64,000 nucleotides of DNA from an uncultured Veillonellaceae bacterium (GTDB lineage: Bacteria > Bacillota > Negativicutes > Veillonellales > Veillonellaceae), in the NCBI GenBank assembly GCA_945867815.1, contig CAMBIX010000003.1, positions 1-64,000 of the forward strand, written 5' to 3'. Position numbers and translations under genes: made by a program. Of the stretch, positions 53,457 to 62,969 are shown in pieces (the first letter of the stretch is position 1; each line of letters opens with the position of its first letter). Under the pieces are notes generated by a model. It had not been told where the DNA came from and did not search any database. It saw only the letters and a program-made list of their open reading frames with translations.

Positions 53457-54059
53457 TTACCAATTATAAGTAGCTAATTTCTTTAACAATGTGGCAATTG
53501 CATGTCCTCGATGGCTAATTTTATTTTTCTCTTCTGGCAATAATTGCGCCATTGTTTTCTTATAATCTGGCAAGTAAAAGTAAGGATCATAACCAAACCC
53601 ATTAGTCCCTTCTGGACTTTCTTGTATATACCCGTTACAAGTACCGAAAGTAACTAGTTCTCGTCCATCAGGGAACGTTAGCAACAGCGAACAAGCATAG
53701 TGCGCCATTCGTTTTTCAAAAGGCACATCAGCTAATTCACGAACTAGCTTTTTATTATTTTCTTCATCGCTGGCGTTTTCTCCTGCATAGCGTGCCGAAT
53801 ATACACCTGGCGCTCCATCCAAAGCATCCACCAAGAGGCCTGAATCATCCGCTAAGCAAGGCAGTTGACAAGCCTTCATATAATACTGGGCCTTTTGTCT
53901 GGCATTTTCTTCAAAGGTAGAACCGGTCTCTTCCGGCTCTTCAATAGACATTAATTCCTTAATCCCCACTGCTTCAATACCTAAAGGCTTAAGTAGTTCT
54001 TTAAACTCTCTAATTTTCCCCTTATTATGCGTGGCTAGTACAATTTTTTTATGTTCCAT
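53457..54059 (-). CDS. rdgB: XTP/dITP diphosphatase (Ham1/RdgB family)
   Basis: 200 residues. House-cleaning nucleotidase for ITP, XTP and their deoxy forms. LATHNKGKIREFKELL, ADDSGLLVDALDGAPGVYSA, GFGYDPYFYLPD and the C-terminal ISHRGHAI are diagnostic. It starts 30 bp after the deacetylase-family gene. Confidence 0.95.
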   Translation of the reverse strand: MEHKKIVLATHNKGKIREFKELLKPLGIEAVGIKELMSIEEPEETGSTFEENARQKAQYYMKACQLPCLADDSGLLVDALDGAPGVYSARYAGENASDEENNKKLVRELADVPFEKRMAHYACSLLLTFPDGRELVTFGTCNGYIQESPEGTNGFGYDPYFYLPDYKKTMAQLLPEEKNKISHRGHAIATLLKKLATYNW

Positions 54060-54089
54060 GAATTTATAACCCTTTCTCTACTCAGTGAC

Positions 54090-55436
54090 TTAGAGTTCTT
54101 CCGACAGTCCCTTACCTTCATCAGCTATAACATAACGTTTAGCTTGACCTTCTTTTTTTCGACGCCACAACTCGTCATAGGCCTCTTGTCGGCACACTTC
54201 ATCTGCCTGCCAAGGAATAAACATTCCCATTACGTGTTGGTGTCCATAAGGGCCCGCTGTTGATTGCGAATCAATTAAACGCCAACCCACTTGATGAGGA
54301 TATAAACGTACCGTTTCATGCCGTAATTCACTAATGCCAGTTTCATCATAATAAATACGTTTTTCTGTTTTATATATGTCTCCATAGCGACTTAAAGTCT
54401 TAGCCTTCAATTGATCACGCTGAGCCCACTGGACCTTCCACTGGGCAATAAGGCTTTCAATATACCGCGTTACATCATCTGTCTGCGCATACTTAACTGA
54501 ATCAAAAGCCGGTTCTATAACCTGACTATAATCAAGGCCTGCCATAGAAAGAACAATGCCTGTGTTGACATATGGCAGGGCTTCTTTTACAGAATAACCC
54601 CCTTCTAAGACAGCTATATCCGCCTGCAATATGTGGGCAAGTTCTGCATAGCCCTTGGCCGTTACATTCATATTAGCTAAGGGATCACTAAAATGATTAT
54701 CCTGTCCAGCCGAATTAATAATTAAATCTGGCTTAAAATCATCCAATATAGGCTTAACCAATTCCGTCAAAACTCGATGGAGGCCCTTATCCCCTGTGCC
54801 TGGTGGCAAGGGGATATTAACATTAGCCCCAACTGCCTGCGGTCCGCCAAATTCATCCATAAAACCGGTTCCAGGATATAAGGTTCGTCCATCTTGATGA
54901 AAGGAAATATAAAGTGTATCTGGGTCATGATAAAACATATCCTGTGAGCCATCCCCATGATGTACATCCGTATCTACAAAAGCTACACGACCTACAGGAT
55001 AGTGCCGCCGTATATAGGCCAGCATAACTGCTTCAATATTAATCGTACAAAAGCCACGAATACCATGTACCATTCGCATAGCATGGTGTCCTGGCGGACG
55101 CACCAAGGCAAAGGCTCGTTTTACGTCACCTTCCATAAGAGCTTTAGCCGCTGCTATAGCCCCGCCCGCTGACACACGGTGCGCTTCTGTTACCCAATGA
55201 TGTAAATCAGGTGCACCTACGTGTACACAAGCAATATCATTCCAATCAGCCACTAAGGGATTATACTCACGAATGGCCGGATGATCCAGAAGACCTTCTT
55301 CTTCTAATTGATCACGTGTATAGAGAAGGCGTTCTTGCCGTTCCGGATGTGTCTCCGATATTTTCCAATCAAAGGCAGGGAAAAAGACCAAACCTAAGGC
55401 TGGTTTATCTTGTTTTTGTCTCTTAGTCTCTAACAT
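54090..55436 (-). CDS. Histone deacetylase/acetylpolyamine amidohydrolase superfamily protein
   Basis: 448 residues, a deacetylase core of about 310 plus a 130-residue C-terminal extension. Zinc and catalytic motifs are intact: VRPPGHHAMRM, the DTDVHHGDGSQDMF metal site, FHQDGRTLYPGTG, INSAGQDNHFSDPL and VLEGGYSV. Substrates in the family include acetyl-lysine (AcuC), acetylpolyamines and acetylated small molecules. The gene overlaps the hydantoinase-A-like gene by 14 bp, and speD lies downstream, so an acetylpolyamine role is possible but unproven. Confidence 0.9.
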   Translation of the reverse strand: MLETKRQKQDKPALGLVFFPAFDWKISETHPERQERLLYTRDQLEEEGLLDHPAIREYNPLVADWNDIACVHVGAPDLHHWVTEAHRVSAGGAIAAAKALMEGDVKRAFALVRPPGHHAMRMVHGIRGFCTINIEAVMLAYIRRHYPVGRVAFVDTDVHHGDGSQDMFYHDPDTLYISFHQDGRTLYPGTGFMDEFGGPQAVGANVNIPLPPGTGDKGLHRVLTELVKPILDDFKPDLIINSAGQDNHFSDPLANMNVTAKGYAELAHILQADIAVLEGGYSVKEALPYVNTGIVLSMAGLDYSQVIEPAFDSVKYAQTDDVTRYIESLIAQWKVQWAQRDQLKAKTLSRYGDIYKTEKRIYYDETGISELRHETVRLYPHQVGWRLIDSQSTAGPYGHQHVMGMFIPWQADEVCRQEAYDELWRRKKEGQAKRYVIADEGKGLSEEL

Positions 55437-57171
55437 AAGTATCTACTCCCGCCTTTCCTTGTAAATGAAGATTCATAATTCGGCATTCTCTATAACCCCC
55501 ATCTAAAACAGGAAAATCCTCTTTGGCAACCACTTCAACTATAAGATTCTCTTGAATACCCATCTGCTTAGCCAGATCTTGCAAATAACCTTGTCCTTTA
55601 GCCAATAGCTCTGCCATTGAGTAAATACCAACGTTACTCTCCTGTAAGCCCAATTCTGGTACCGTTAACTCTTGCTTACCTGTATGACAGTATAAGGATA
55701 CTTGTACCGTCTCTTTAGCTAGTGCTGCCCCTATGGCATTAGCCACCGGCGCTTCCTTAGGGGTAAGGACAGATATATGCATAGCCTTAGCCACTAAGGG
55801 AGCCAAGGCACCTGCCGTACCGCCTACGCCTACTAGACTTTCTGGCTTAAACCTATGTGCCTCTACAATATCCTGTACCGTATAAACAGCCCGTTTATTT
55901 TCACGAGTAACTGCTCGTCTTATACCTTCTTGAATGGTATCTACAGCTGCCTCTATAATAGCCTTAGCCACTTGCTCTACCTTATCTTTATCTACTTGTT
56001 TAGTGATAACGGCTTGCTTTTGCCCCTTAGCCTGACCTAACTCTACTCTTTGTTTATTAGTACTAAACGTCCCCATCAAAACAGTCAATTGCGTAAGACC
56101 TTGCCAAGCCCATTCTTTATCTCCAAAATCAGCATACCCAGCTACAATCAAAGCATCACCTAAAGTAGGACTTTCACCGCCTAAAGCCATGGACGGCCCA
56201 CGCCGCTCTGGACCTACCTGCCAGGTTCCATCTTTTCTTAACGAAACATAGGACTCGCCACCGATACCAACAGACTCTACCTGAAAGGACTGTACCGCTG
56301 ACGGATAGTCCCTAATAGTGACACCTCCTCTAGCTCGAATGGGTTGTCCTTCCTTCCACAAAGAGATATCCGTCGTTGTTCCCCCCATGTCTAGGGCTAC
56401 GGCCATAGAGGTAGGCATACCACCGAGTGCTTTCATACCTAATACGCTGGCTGCTGATCCTGTAAAGACGGCTTCAACTGGCATTTGAGTTAAGGCTCCT
56501 ATAGGTAAGGAACCGCCATCAGCCTTTAACATATATAAGGGAGCCTCTATATGCCGAGCCTTTAGAGCGTCCTGCACACCCTTAACGAAGTCTGAAAATG
56601 TAGTCTGCACAGCACTATTAAAATAGGCACTCACTGTCCGCCGTGGAAAATGAAGGGCGCCACTTAACTTAGTTCCTTCTGACACCAGTCGATAACCACT
56701 TTGTTTAGCTAAATCACTTAACGCCTGCTCTTCTGATGGATTTCGAATGGCGAATTTAGCTGATACCGCCGCCGGCCTATGTCCAGCCTGTACCTCTTGT
56801 TTCATCAACGCCTTTACTTCTTTCCGATTAAAATACGCTACCACTCGGCCTTGGTGATCCGTATAGCCTGGAATTTGTATAGGTTTTACTGGAAAAGCTT
56901 CCTCTACATTACGGCCTGGTCCAGGAATAACATATAAATCTGTTTGCTCTTCTTTACCTTCAATAACCACATTCGTTACTATCGTTGTCGACAAGGTCAC
57001 TTTTTCTATTTGTTCTACAGGTACATCTTTACATACCGCATCAAGAACGGCTAAGAGGCCATCCATAATTTGTCCATGTGTCGTCCGACGTTTAGCAAAG
57101 GCCCGCATATGCCCTTTGTCTAAAACAACAGCATCTGTAAAGGTTCCGCCTACATCTATCCCTATTTTCAT
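55423..57171 (-). CDS. Hydantoinase/oxoprolinase HyuA-like protein, no HyuB partner
   Basis: 582 residues. The N-terminal ATP/phosphate loop IGIDVGGTFTDAVVLDKG, STTIVTNVVIEGK, ALDMGGTTTDISLWKEG and VGVGGTAGALAPLVAKAM show the ASKHA-type hydantoinase A family, which cleaves cyclic amides such as hydantoin or 5-oxoproline using ATP and normally pairs with HyuB. No HyuB is present. The 14-bp overlap with the deacetylase-family gene implies a joint pathway. Confidence 0.87.
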   Translation of the reverse strand: MKIGIDVGGTFTDAVVLDKGHMRAFAKRRTTHGQIMDGLLAVLDAVCKDVPVEQIEKVTLSTTIVTNVVIEGKEEQTDLYVIPGPGRNVEEAFPVKPIQIPGYTDHQGRVVAYFNRKEVKALMKQEVQAGHRPAAVSAKFAIRNPSEEQALSDLAKQSGYRLVSEGTKLSGALHFPRRTVSAYFNSAVQTTFSDFVKGVQDALKARHIEAPLYMLKADGGSLPIGALTQMPVEAVFTGSAASVLGMKALGGMPTSMAVALDMGGTTTDISLWKEGQPIRARGGVTIRDYPSAVQSFQVESVGIGGESYVSLRKDGTWQVGPERRGPSMALGGESPTLGDALIVAGYADFGDKEWAWQGLTQLTVLMGTFSTNKQRVELGQAKGQKQAVITKQVDKDKVEQVAKAIIEAAVDTIQEGIRRAVTRENKRAVYTVQDIVEAHRFKPESLVGVGGTAGALAPLVAKAMHISVLTPKEAPVANAIGAALAKETVQVSLYCHTGKQELTVPELGLQESNVGIYSMAELLAKGQGYLQDLAKQMGIQENLIVEVVAKEDFPVLDGGYRECRIMNLHLQGKAGVDTYVRD

Positions 57172-57372
57172 TTCTCGACCTTCTTTTTATGTTTAAGTAA
57201 CGTCATCCTTATTGATTCTTACTTTTTATTATATCATGCCAGCCCAATCAGCTTTTCATCTACTAGAATGCTTTTGTTAACGTCTACTTCTCTAGCAAAA
57301 GCCTTCCAAAAAACTCTATGCTTATCTTATCGCAAAAGGCTAACAATAACTAAAACCCAAACTTACAAAAGA

Positions 57373-57413
57373 ATAAAAAAGAGCCTCAACAAAGACATCT
57401 CTGTTGGGCTCTT
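57373..57413 (-). terminator. Intrinsic terminator after the CofE-like gene
   Basis: AAGAGCC-CAACA pairs with TGTTGGGCTCTT (one bulge), with TTTTTTATTC following on the minus strand, about 12 bp after the stop. Confidence 0.9.
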
Positions 57414-57425
57414 CTGCTTTATATT

Positions 57426-58082
57426 TTATTGTTGTTCCCGCGCTACTGATGCAAAATTCTTAATAATAACAATAGGCGTCATCTGGCTATCATTACCAAA
57501 TGGATTGTTAATCAAAATACGGGCAATCCGTTTTGGATCTAGGCCCCGACTATGGCCAAGTACAGCCGACCGTTTCAAGTCATTTACATCGGCAACGACA
57601 GCTCCATAGCAACCCGTGCGTTGAACAATCTGTTCTGCTACTTGGTTAGGATGTTTTGGACCATATACAATATGCTTATCAAAAGGAGGCATCGTCCCTG
57701 TTACATCATCTGTCAAGGATGCCTGACGGGCTAATTGATAGAAAACCCCGTTTTTACGGAAAATCTTAGCAATCGCTCCTGCAAAGAAACAGAACATGGT
57801 CTTCCATTCCCCTTCTAAGTTCATTGCTGCCTGCATACCATAAACAGAACTCATCGAACCATCAGCAGGAACAAACCGGCATAAAAAACGCGCCTTCCAA
57901 GACGGTTTTAATTCTTCTGGACGAGTGAAATGTCCTTGTGTAATTGCGACTACAGATTCTGCTACACATACAATGTCTTCTGGACCAATATCCTGTCCTG
58001 CATACTCTAAAATTGTATTTACAATATTATCTTTAGGTGTCAAAATTCGCGTATGTACAGGAACCAATTCTAATTGTGCCAT
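57426..58082 (-). CDS. CofE-like gamma-glutamyl ligase domain protein
   Basis: 218 residues resembling coenzyme F420-0:L-glutamate ligase: VPVHTRILTPKDNIVNTILE, ICVAESVVAITQGHF and the GAVVADVNDLKRSAVLGHSR stretch. No other F420 gene is in the window, and F420 is not expected in this group, so the true acceptor is probably different. It has an AAGGAGG box and follows the membrane protein by 10 bp in an operon with murI, which produces D-glutamate. Confidence 0.75.
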   Translation of the reverse strand: MAQLELVPVHTRILTPKDNIVNTILEYAGQDIGPEDIVCVAESVVAITQGHFTRPEELKPSWKARFLCRFVPADGSMSSVYGMQAAMNLEGEWKTMFCFFAGAIAKIFRKNGVFYQLARQASLTDDVTGTMPPFDKHIVYGPKHPNQVAEQIVQRTGCYGAVVADVNDLKRSAVLGHSRGLDPKRIARILINNPFGNDSQMTPIVIIKNFASVAREQQ

Positions 58083-58092
58083 GAAAGCCTCC

Positions 58093-58632
58093 TTACTGAC
58101 GCATTGCCTGTTCTAATTCTTCGGATGTTAAGACTAAACGATTCTTGGAAATATGCCAATCACTGCGACCAACAACTTGGTAAACAATATCAATAGGCAT
58201 GTCAGGGAAATTCATCAATTCCTTGCGAATATTTCCATCTTTTACGCTCATAATGACGCGCAAGCGAACCGTACCACCCTTACGTGGTGGAATAATAACA
58301 GATTCCCAATACCCATCATGACGAGGACGGCTCACATCCATAGTCCAAGACTCAATATGAACACCATCAAATTGTTCTTCTGGCATCAAATGACGAGGAT
58401 ACAAATCCATAATCGTCCCATTTTGACGGCCCTTATTAACAAAAGGAATATCACATGTTAATGTAACCTGACTAAAACTAATATCTTCTACAATAAACGG
58501 TGTGTGTCGTTTAACCAACATAACAATTCGTTCATTGCCTTGCTGCCAAGCATATAACCTAAATAATAGGTACAAGACAGCTAAAATTAAAATAATCGCC
58601 ACTATAATATTAATCAGCGTAGACAAAAACAT
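58093..58632 (-). CDS. Membrane-anchored protein of unknown function
   Basis: 179 residues: one N-terminal helix (LINIIVAIILILAVLYLLFRLY) then a soluble domain with many beta-like stretches (VTLTCDIPFVNKGRQNGTIMD, GGTVRLRVIMSVKDG). I do not recognise the family. Placed 13 bp after murI and 10 bp before the CofE-like gene, so probably a partner of that ligase. Confidence 0.8.
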   Translation of the reverse strand: MFLSTLINIIVAIILILAVLYLLFRLYAWQQGNERIVMLVKRHTPFIVEDISFSQVTLTCDIPFVNKGRQNGTIMDLYPRHLMPEEQFDGVHIESWTMDVSRPRHDGYWESVIIPPRKGGTVRLRVIMSVKDGNIRKELMNFPDMPIDIVYQVVGRSDWHISKNRLVLTSEELEQAMRQ

Positions 58633-58645
58633 GCATCTTCACTCC

Positions 58646-59461
58646 TCACAAGATAATTTTTTGAAGCGTATACTCCGACGGTAATAAAAACTGACCAGCC
58701 AACTCTCTAGCCACTTCGATATTTTTAGTAAAGCACAAATCAATATGCCCCGTTTCTCGTTTTGGATTCCACAAATGTTGCGATGTTAAAATCCGTTTAG
58801 CCTCATTGGCTGTTTCATAAGACGGATCCACAAAGACAATATCTCCTTCCGCCATCTGCTCCATAACGGGCTTTAGAAAAGGAAAATGCGTACACCCTAA
58901 TACTACGGTATCCGCATCACTAGTCAATATCGGTTGTAAATACGTACGCAAGGGTTCTTTTACCTGATCATCAATAATATGTCCCGTTTCTACCAAATGG
59001 GCCAAATCAGGACAGGGTACTTCCAAAACAGATACATTCGCATCTACTTTTTTGACTGCCGCTCGATGCTGATGACTATTAATGGTCGCCACCGTCGCCA
59101 TCACGGCAATCGACTTTTGCGGGCTAATACTAATAGCCGTCCGTACGCCCTTACACATACCAACCACCGGAAAGGAAACGGTATTACGCAAAACCTTTGA
59201 TGAAACAGCTGTAAAGGTATTACAAGCAATAACAGCCATCTTGATAGGTAAAGATTCCAATCGCTGGGCAATCCGTAAAGCAATACGGTTAATGTCCGTT
59301 TCTGGTAAATTACCTACTGGATTATTGGCATTATCACCAATAAAAACAAAATCTTCATGGGGAAACATAGACCGTAAAACACGAAGCACAGTCAATCCAC
59401 CAACACCTGAATCAAATACACCAATAGGCAAACGACTGCGTTCAGCCATATGCTGTGCCAT
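58646..59461 (-). CDS. murI: Glutamate racemase
   Basis: 271 residues. Supplies D-glutamate for peptidoglycan. IGVFDSGVGGLTVLRVLR, the catalytic Cys in IACNTFTAVSSK, and VVLGCTHFPFLKP with the second Cys are intact. The start overlaps the upstream thioesterase stop (TAATG). An alternative start lies four codons in. Confidence 0.94.
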   Translation of the reverse strand: MAQHMAERSRLPIGVFDSGVGGLTVLRVLRSMFPHEDFVFIGDNANNPVGNLPETDINRIALRIAQRLESLPIKMAVIACNTFTAVSSKVLRNTVSFPVVGMCKGVRTAISISPQKSIAVMATVATINSHQHRAAVKKVDANVSVLEVPCPDLAHLVETGHIIDDQVKEPLRTYLQPILTSDADTVVLGCTHFPFLKPVMEQMAEGDIVFVDPSYETANEAKRILTSQHLWNPKRETGHIDLCFTKNIEVARELAGQFLLPSEYTLQKIIL

Positions 59462-59874
59462 TATTGTACATCCTCCTTAGCCAATGCCTCCATAGGCCGA
59501 TAAAACTCATCTGGAAGACGTATAATTTTACCTGTTTTTGCATCGGTAAACACATTTTGTGTATCACCGGTACAAACAACCGAGTGGTCTTCTCGATAAA
59601 TAACATAATGTAAGGCACATTGTGCCCTTGTCATCTTGGTTACAGTAACAGCAATGGTCAACACATCATCAAACCGTGCTGGCTCCTTATATTCACAGCT
59701 TACTTTGGTAATAGGAAATACAATGCCCTTATCCATCATATCCCATAAGCTAATACCTATACTGCGGAACAACTCAACCCGCGCCACTTCAAACCAGCGA
59801 ATATGATTACTATGATGGGCTACCTCCATCATATCTGTCTCATAAAATCGCACCTGCACCGTCGTAGTAAACAT
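59461..59874 (-). CDS. Acyl-CoA thioesterase, hotdog fold (YbgC/4HBT type)
   Basis: 137 residues from the second Met (59874, AGGG box 7 bases away). VRFYETDMMEVAHHSNHIRWFE is the 4-hydroxybenzoyl-CoA thioesterase/YbgC signature with the catalytic Asp region, followed by the fold's beta-strands (CEYKEPARFDDVLTIAV). Substrate unknown. First gene of the murI operon. Confidence 0.87.
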   Translation of the reverse strand: MFTTTVQVRFYETDMMEVAHHSNHIRWFEVARVELFRSIGISLWDMMDKGIVFPITKVSCEYKEPARFDDVLTIAVTVTKMTRAQCALHYVIYREDHSVVCTGDTQNVFTDAKTGKIIRLPDEFYRPMEALAKEDVQ

Positions 59875-59940
59875 AGTCATTCCCTTCCCTGTAAAAACAA
59901 TTCATGCTTGATTGTACGCCTAGGGAATGCTCATGTCAAA

Positions 59941-60294
59941 CTATTTAGAGTCAGCCGTTAAAAACGGGGTGAATTTCTGTGCCGATTCCCTATGAGATGG
60001 TTTAATATAACGATTAGCTATTTTAAAAGCAAAGGCCACAACAGCTGCGTCATCTAACCAACCTACCAGTGGCACCTTATCAGGAATAATATCTGTTGGA
60101 ATCATCAAATATCCTAAGGTCCCAGCCAAAATAGCCTTAACTAATTTCGGTGTATCTTCATCACGCAAACAGAAGAAAAGTATCAAGGCCTGACGCATGA
60201 AAACTAAATTCTTACCCATCGTATTAATAAAGCTCATAAAACGGCTGGGAGAAAAATACTTACCATATTTTACTAACTTTAACGGATTTAGCAT
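59941..60294 (-). CDS. YkvA-like (DUF1232) membrane protein
   Basis: 117 residues from ATG 60294 (GGAG box). The DUF1232 signature is visible as AILAGTLGYLMIPTDIIPDKVPLVGWLDDAAVVAFAFK (in two parts: TLGYLMIPTDIIPD and GWLDDAAVVAFA). Function unknown. Follows the next upstream gene by 37 bp. Confidence 0.85.
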   Translation of the reverse strand: MLNPLKLVKYGKYFSPSRFMSFINTMGKNLVFMRQALILFFCLRDEDTPKLVKAILAGTLGYLMIPTDIIPDKVPLVGWLDDAAVVAFAFKIANRYIKPSHRESAQKFTPFLTADSK

Positions 60295-60330
60295 ACAACT
60301 CACTCCTTAGTATTTATCGCTTCGTAAGTA

Positions 60331-61200
60331 CTATTTACAAAGATTATCTTTAATCGTCTGTACCTTTTCACTAACCTTAAACAAGGCATCACACGCATCT
60401 GATGTGACAGTACTTGCTAAATCATCACTCATCATAACAGATTTAGCTGCTTCCACAGAACCAACAGCCATACTTTTTGTTAAATCAGCTGCCGATTCAG
60501 CTAATACCAACAATAAAGAACCAATACCACTGGCGGCATGTGTTAACCCATCAATAGAATCGCAACTATCCAACTGATCCTTCAAGGCACCGCCAGCCAT
60601 ACCAACAATGCTAGCTAAGGCACCAACGGCACTTTCAAGACCTGCCTTGCCAAATACTTCACCAGCACCATATAAAACAGTAGAGCCTAAACTTTCTACC
60701 TTAGTACCCGTTTCTGCAATAAAATCCCGTGTTTCATCACCAAGTGGCGTATGTTTCAATGGATTAGGTGCCAACATATCTACGGTTGTCTTAATATGAG
60801 TAAAGACACGGGATAGTTCTTCTTGACAGCCCGTACCTTCTAATGGCAAAGGCATCCCCATGCTAATCCAGCGTTTAGCCGCCTGTCCTATAGCATAGGT
60901 CATGCACATAGCTACTGGCACTTTTAAGGCTTTCATTGGTAATAGTTTATTAAGAGCCACGCCTAACAAACTGCCACCTAGTCCAGCCAAAAAGCCCATA
61001 ATAGCACCTGCACCAACATCTTTACCATAAGCACCAGCAATACGAGTAACCATATACACATCATTAGCACAAATAGCAACTGTTGGTAAAACAGGAGAAA
61101 TAGACAAAACACCAGCGCGAGCTGCTCCCCAACGACATAATTGTTCCGCTTCTTGATTCATTACATCTGTTGTCATTAATTCATTACTCATCTTTTCCAT
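60331..61200 (-). CDS. Membrane-associated protein of unknown function, DUF697/EcsC-like
   Basis: 289 residues from ATG 61200 (GAAGGAG box). Glycine- and alanine-rich helices (AGAIMGFLAGLGGSLLGVAL, GALASIVGMAGGAL) next to a Cys/His-poor region. The pattern of an N-terminal amphipathic head and paired membrane-interacting helices recalls YcjF/DUF697 or EcsC proteins, but the assignment is weak. Probably cotranscribed with the YkvA-like gene. Confidence 0.6.
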   Translation of the reverse strand: MEKMSNELMTTDVMNQEAEQLCRWGAARAGVLSISPVLPTVAICANDVYMVTRIAGAYGKDVGAGAIMGFLAGLGGSLLGVALNKLLPMKALKVPVAMCMTYAIGQAAKRWISMGMPLPLEGTGCQEELSRVFTHIKTTVDMLAPNPLKHTPLGDETRDFIAETGTKVESLGSTVLYGAGEVFGKAGLESAVGALASIVGMAGGALKDQLDSCDSIDGLTHAASGIGSLLLVLAESAADLTKSMAVGSVEAAKSVMMSDDLASTVTSDACDALFKVSEKVQTIKDNLCK

Positions 61201-61317
61201 GATACGCTCCTTCACCTATACGCGAATATATCATAAAATCGTATGTTTACATGTTTTCTATCTTTTATTACTTCTCTAAAAAAAGCCTATATCCTTTTTT
61301 TTAGTTTTAATTTTATC

Positions 61318-62085
61318 TTACCAACTTGTTAAGCCCCCATCAATGGTCCAGGCAGCTCCAGTTACAAAAGACGCCTTATCGCTAAGCAAAAAGGCAATAA
61401 CTTCCCCAATTTCTTTAGGTTTAGCAATGCGTCCCAGCGGATAATGCATAGCCATTTCTTCCAAAGCCTCTTCCCTAGAAGAATCGCTTTCAGCCAATTG
61501 CTTTGCTACCAAAGACGTATCCACATCACCTGGGCAAACACAATTAACGCGTACATTATGAGGCGCCATTTCTAAGGATAAGGACTTAGTAAAACTAACC
61601 ACAGCCCCCTTAGATGCACCATAGACAGAGCAGGCTACATTCCCCTGTAGACCTGCATCACTAGCTATCGTAACGATACTGCCCTGCACCCGCCTTAGAT
61701 AAGGCAAGGCCGCCTGGCATAAGAAAACAGTCCCCTTTACATTAGTACCAATCATTTCATCAAAGGATTCTTCCGTCACATCACCTAGGAGCTTTTCTTC
61801 ATAAAAGCCCGCCGCTGTTACAAGGGCATTAATAGCGCCAAAACGTTTAACTGTTTCCGCTACAATTTGGCCACATTCACTAACCTTGCTCACATCCCCC
61901 GCTACAAAACGCACCTTAGAGGATATACGTCTAAGTTTAACAACCGCATCCTGTCCCCGTCGTTCATTACGGCCATTAATAACTACGCACCAACCATCCT
62001 TTAAAAGAAGCTGTGCTGTAGCAAAACCAATACCTGACGTACCACCACTAATCAAGGCAACCTGTGTATCACTTCTATGAGGCAT
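61318..62085 (-). CDS. Short-chain dehydrogenase/reductase
   Basis: 255 residues, classical SDR. Cofactor motif SGGTSGIGFATAQ (residues 14-20 region), NGRN favouring NADP, VTAAGFY for NNAG, the Ser in ASDAGLQG, YGASK with the catalytic Tyr/Lys, and CPGDVDTSLV. Could act on 3-oxoacyl or other carbonyl substrates; FabG is one possibility but there is no fab context. GGAGGA box present. Confidence 0.9.
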   Translation of the reverse strand: MPHRSDTQVALISGGTSGIGFATAQLLLKDGWCVVINGRNERRGQDAVVKLRRISSKVRFVAGDVSKVSECGQIVAETVKRFGAINALVTAAGFYEEKLLGDVTEESFDEMIGTNVKGTVFLCQAALPYLRRVQGSIVTIASDAGLQGNVACSVYGASKGAVVSFTKSLSLEMAPHNVRVNCVCPGDVDTSLVAKQLAESDSSREEALEEMAMHYPLGRIAKPKEIGEVIAFLLSDKASFVTGAAWTIDGGLTSW

Positions 62086-62195
62086 ATAAAATCCTCCTTT
62101 TTATCATATACAAAGTATATACAAAGAAAGTACTTGCATTAATTACAAAGCAAATCACTCTATAGGAAAATAGAAACATCTAGTAAAAACAAAAT

Positions 62196-62969
62196 CTATC
62201 CTAAGGCACCAGATAGCGTATAATCATAAACTAGTTTTATTAGCATGCCAGCCGTCACCACAATAAGCAACAAGCGTACTAGGCGTGTACCGCCAGTTAG
62301 AGCAAAACGAGAACCTAAAAAAGCACCAATAACCTGACCTACTGCCATGGACAAACCGTATAAAATATCAATTTGCCCCATTGTCAAAAACAGACCCAAG
62401 GCTGTAATGTTGGTAATAAAATTTAATACCTTAGTATTGCCTGCCGCCTGCAAAAAATCAAAACCTAAGAGCAAAAAGGCAATGGTTAAAAACGTACCCG
62501 TCCCTGGTCCAATGAAGCCATCATAAAGGCCAATACCAAAAGCCATAGTCACAAGTATAACTTGCTGTTTATAACCGCCCTTATGAAAGATATTCACCTC
62601 GCCCCAATCACGTTTAAAAATGGTAAATAAAAGCACAGCGATTAAGAGAGCAATAACAATCGGCTTCACATAGGTAGGCGACAACCACATAACTAAAGCC
62701 GCCCCTCCTAAAGAACCACAAAAGGCCAAAGGCACTAACCGACCGACTACGTCCCAAGATACAGCTCCATGCCTCGCATAATTAATCATAGCCGTAAAGG
62801 CACCAAACACACTGCCTAGCTTATTAGAGCCTAGTGCTGTCGCTGGCAGTAAACCTGTTAATAATACGGCTGGCACCGAAATCAATCCGCCACCGCCAAC
62901 AATAGAATCAACAAAACCAGCTAAAGTCCCAATAAAGGCTAAGATAAGAGCTATCTCATAGGCACTCAC
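62196..62969 (-). CDS. Sulfite/organosulfonate exporter TauE/SafE-family membrane protein
   Basis: 257 residues, about eight helices. The two internal family repeats appear as GFVDSIVGGGGLISVPAVLL near the N-terminus and IGLYDGFIGPGTGTFLTIAF in the middle. Substrate unknown; family members export sulfite, sulfoacetate or similar anions. It overlaps the YerC-like start region by 4 bp (ATGA). Confidence 0.9.
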   Translation of the reverse strand: MSAYEIALILAFIGTLAGFVDSIVGGGGLISVPAVLLTGLLPATALGSNKLGSVFGAFTAMINYARHGAVSWDVVGRLVPLAFCGSLGGAALVMWLSPTYVKPIVIALLIAVLLFTIFKRDWGEVNIFHKGGYKQQVILVTMAFGIGLYDGFIGPGTGTFLTIAFLLLGFDFLQAAGNTKVLNFITNITALGLFLTMGQIDILYGLSMAVGQVIGAFLGSRFALTGGTRLVRLLLIVVTAGMLIKLVYDYTLSGALG

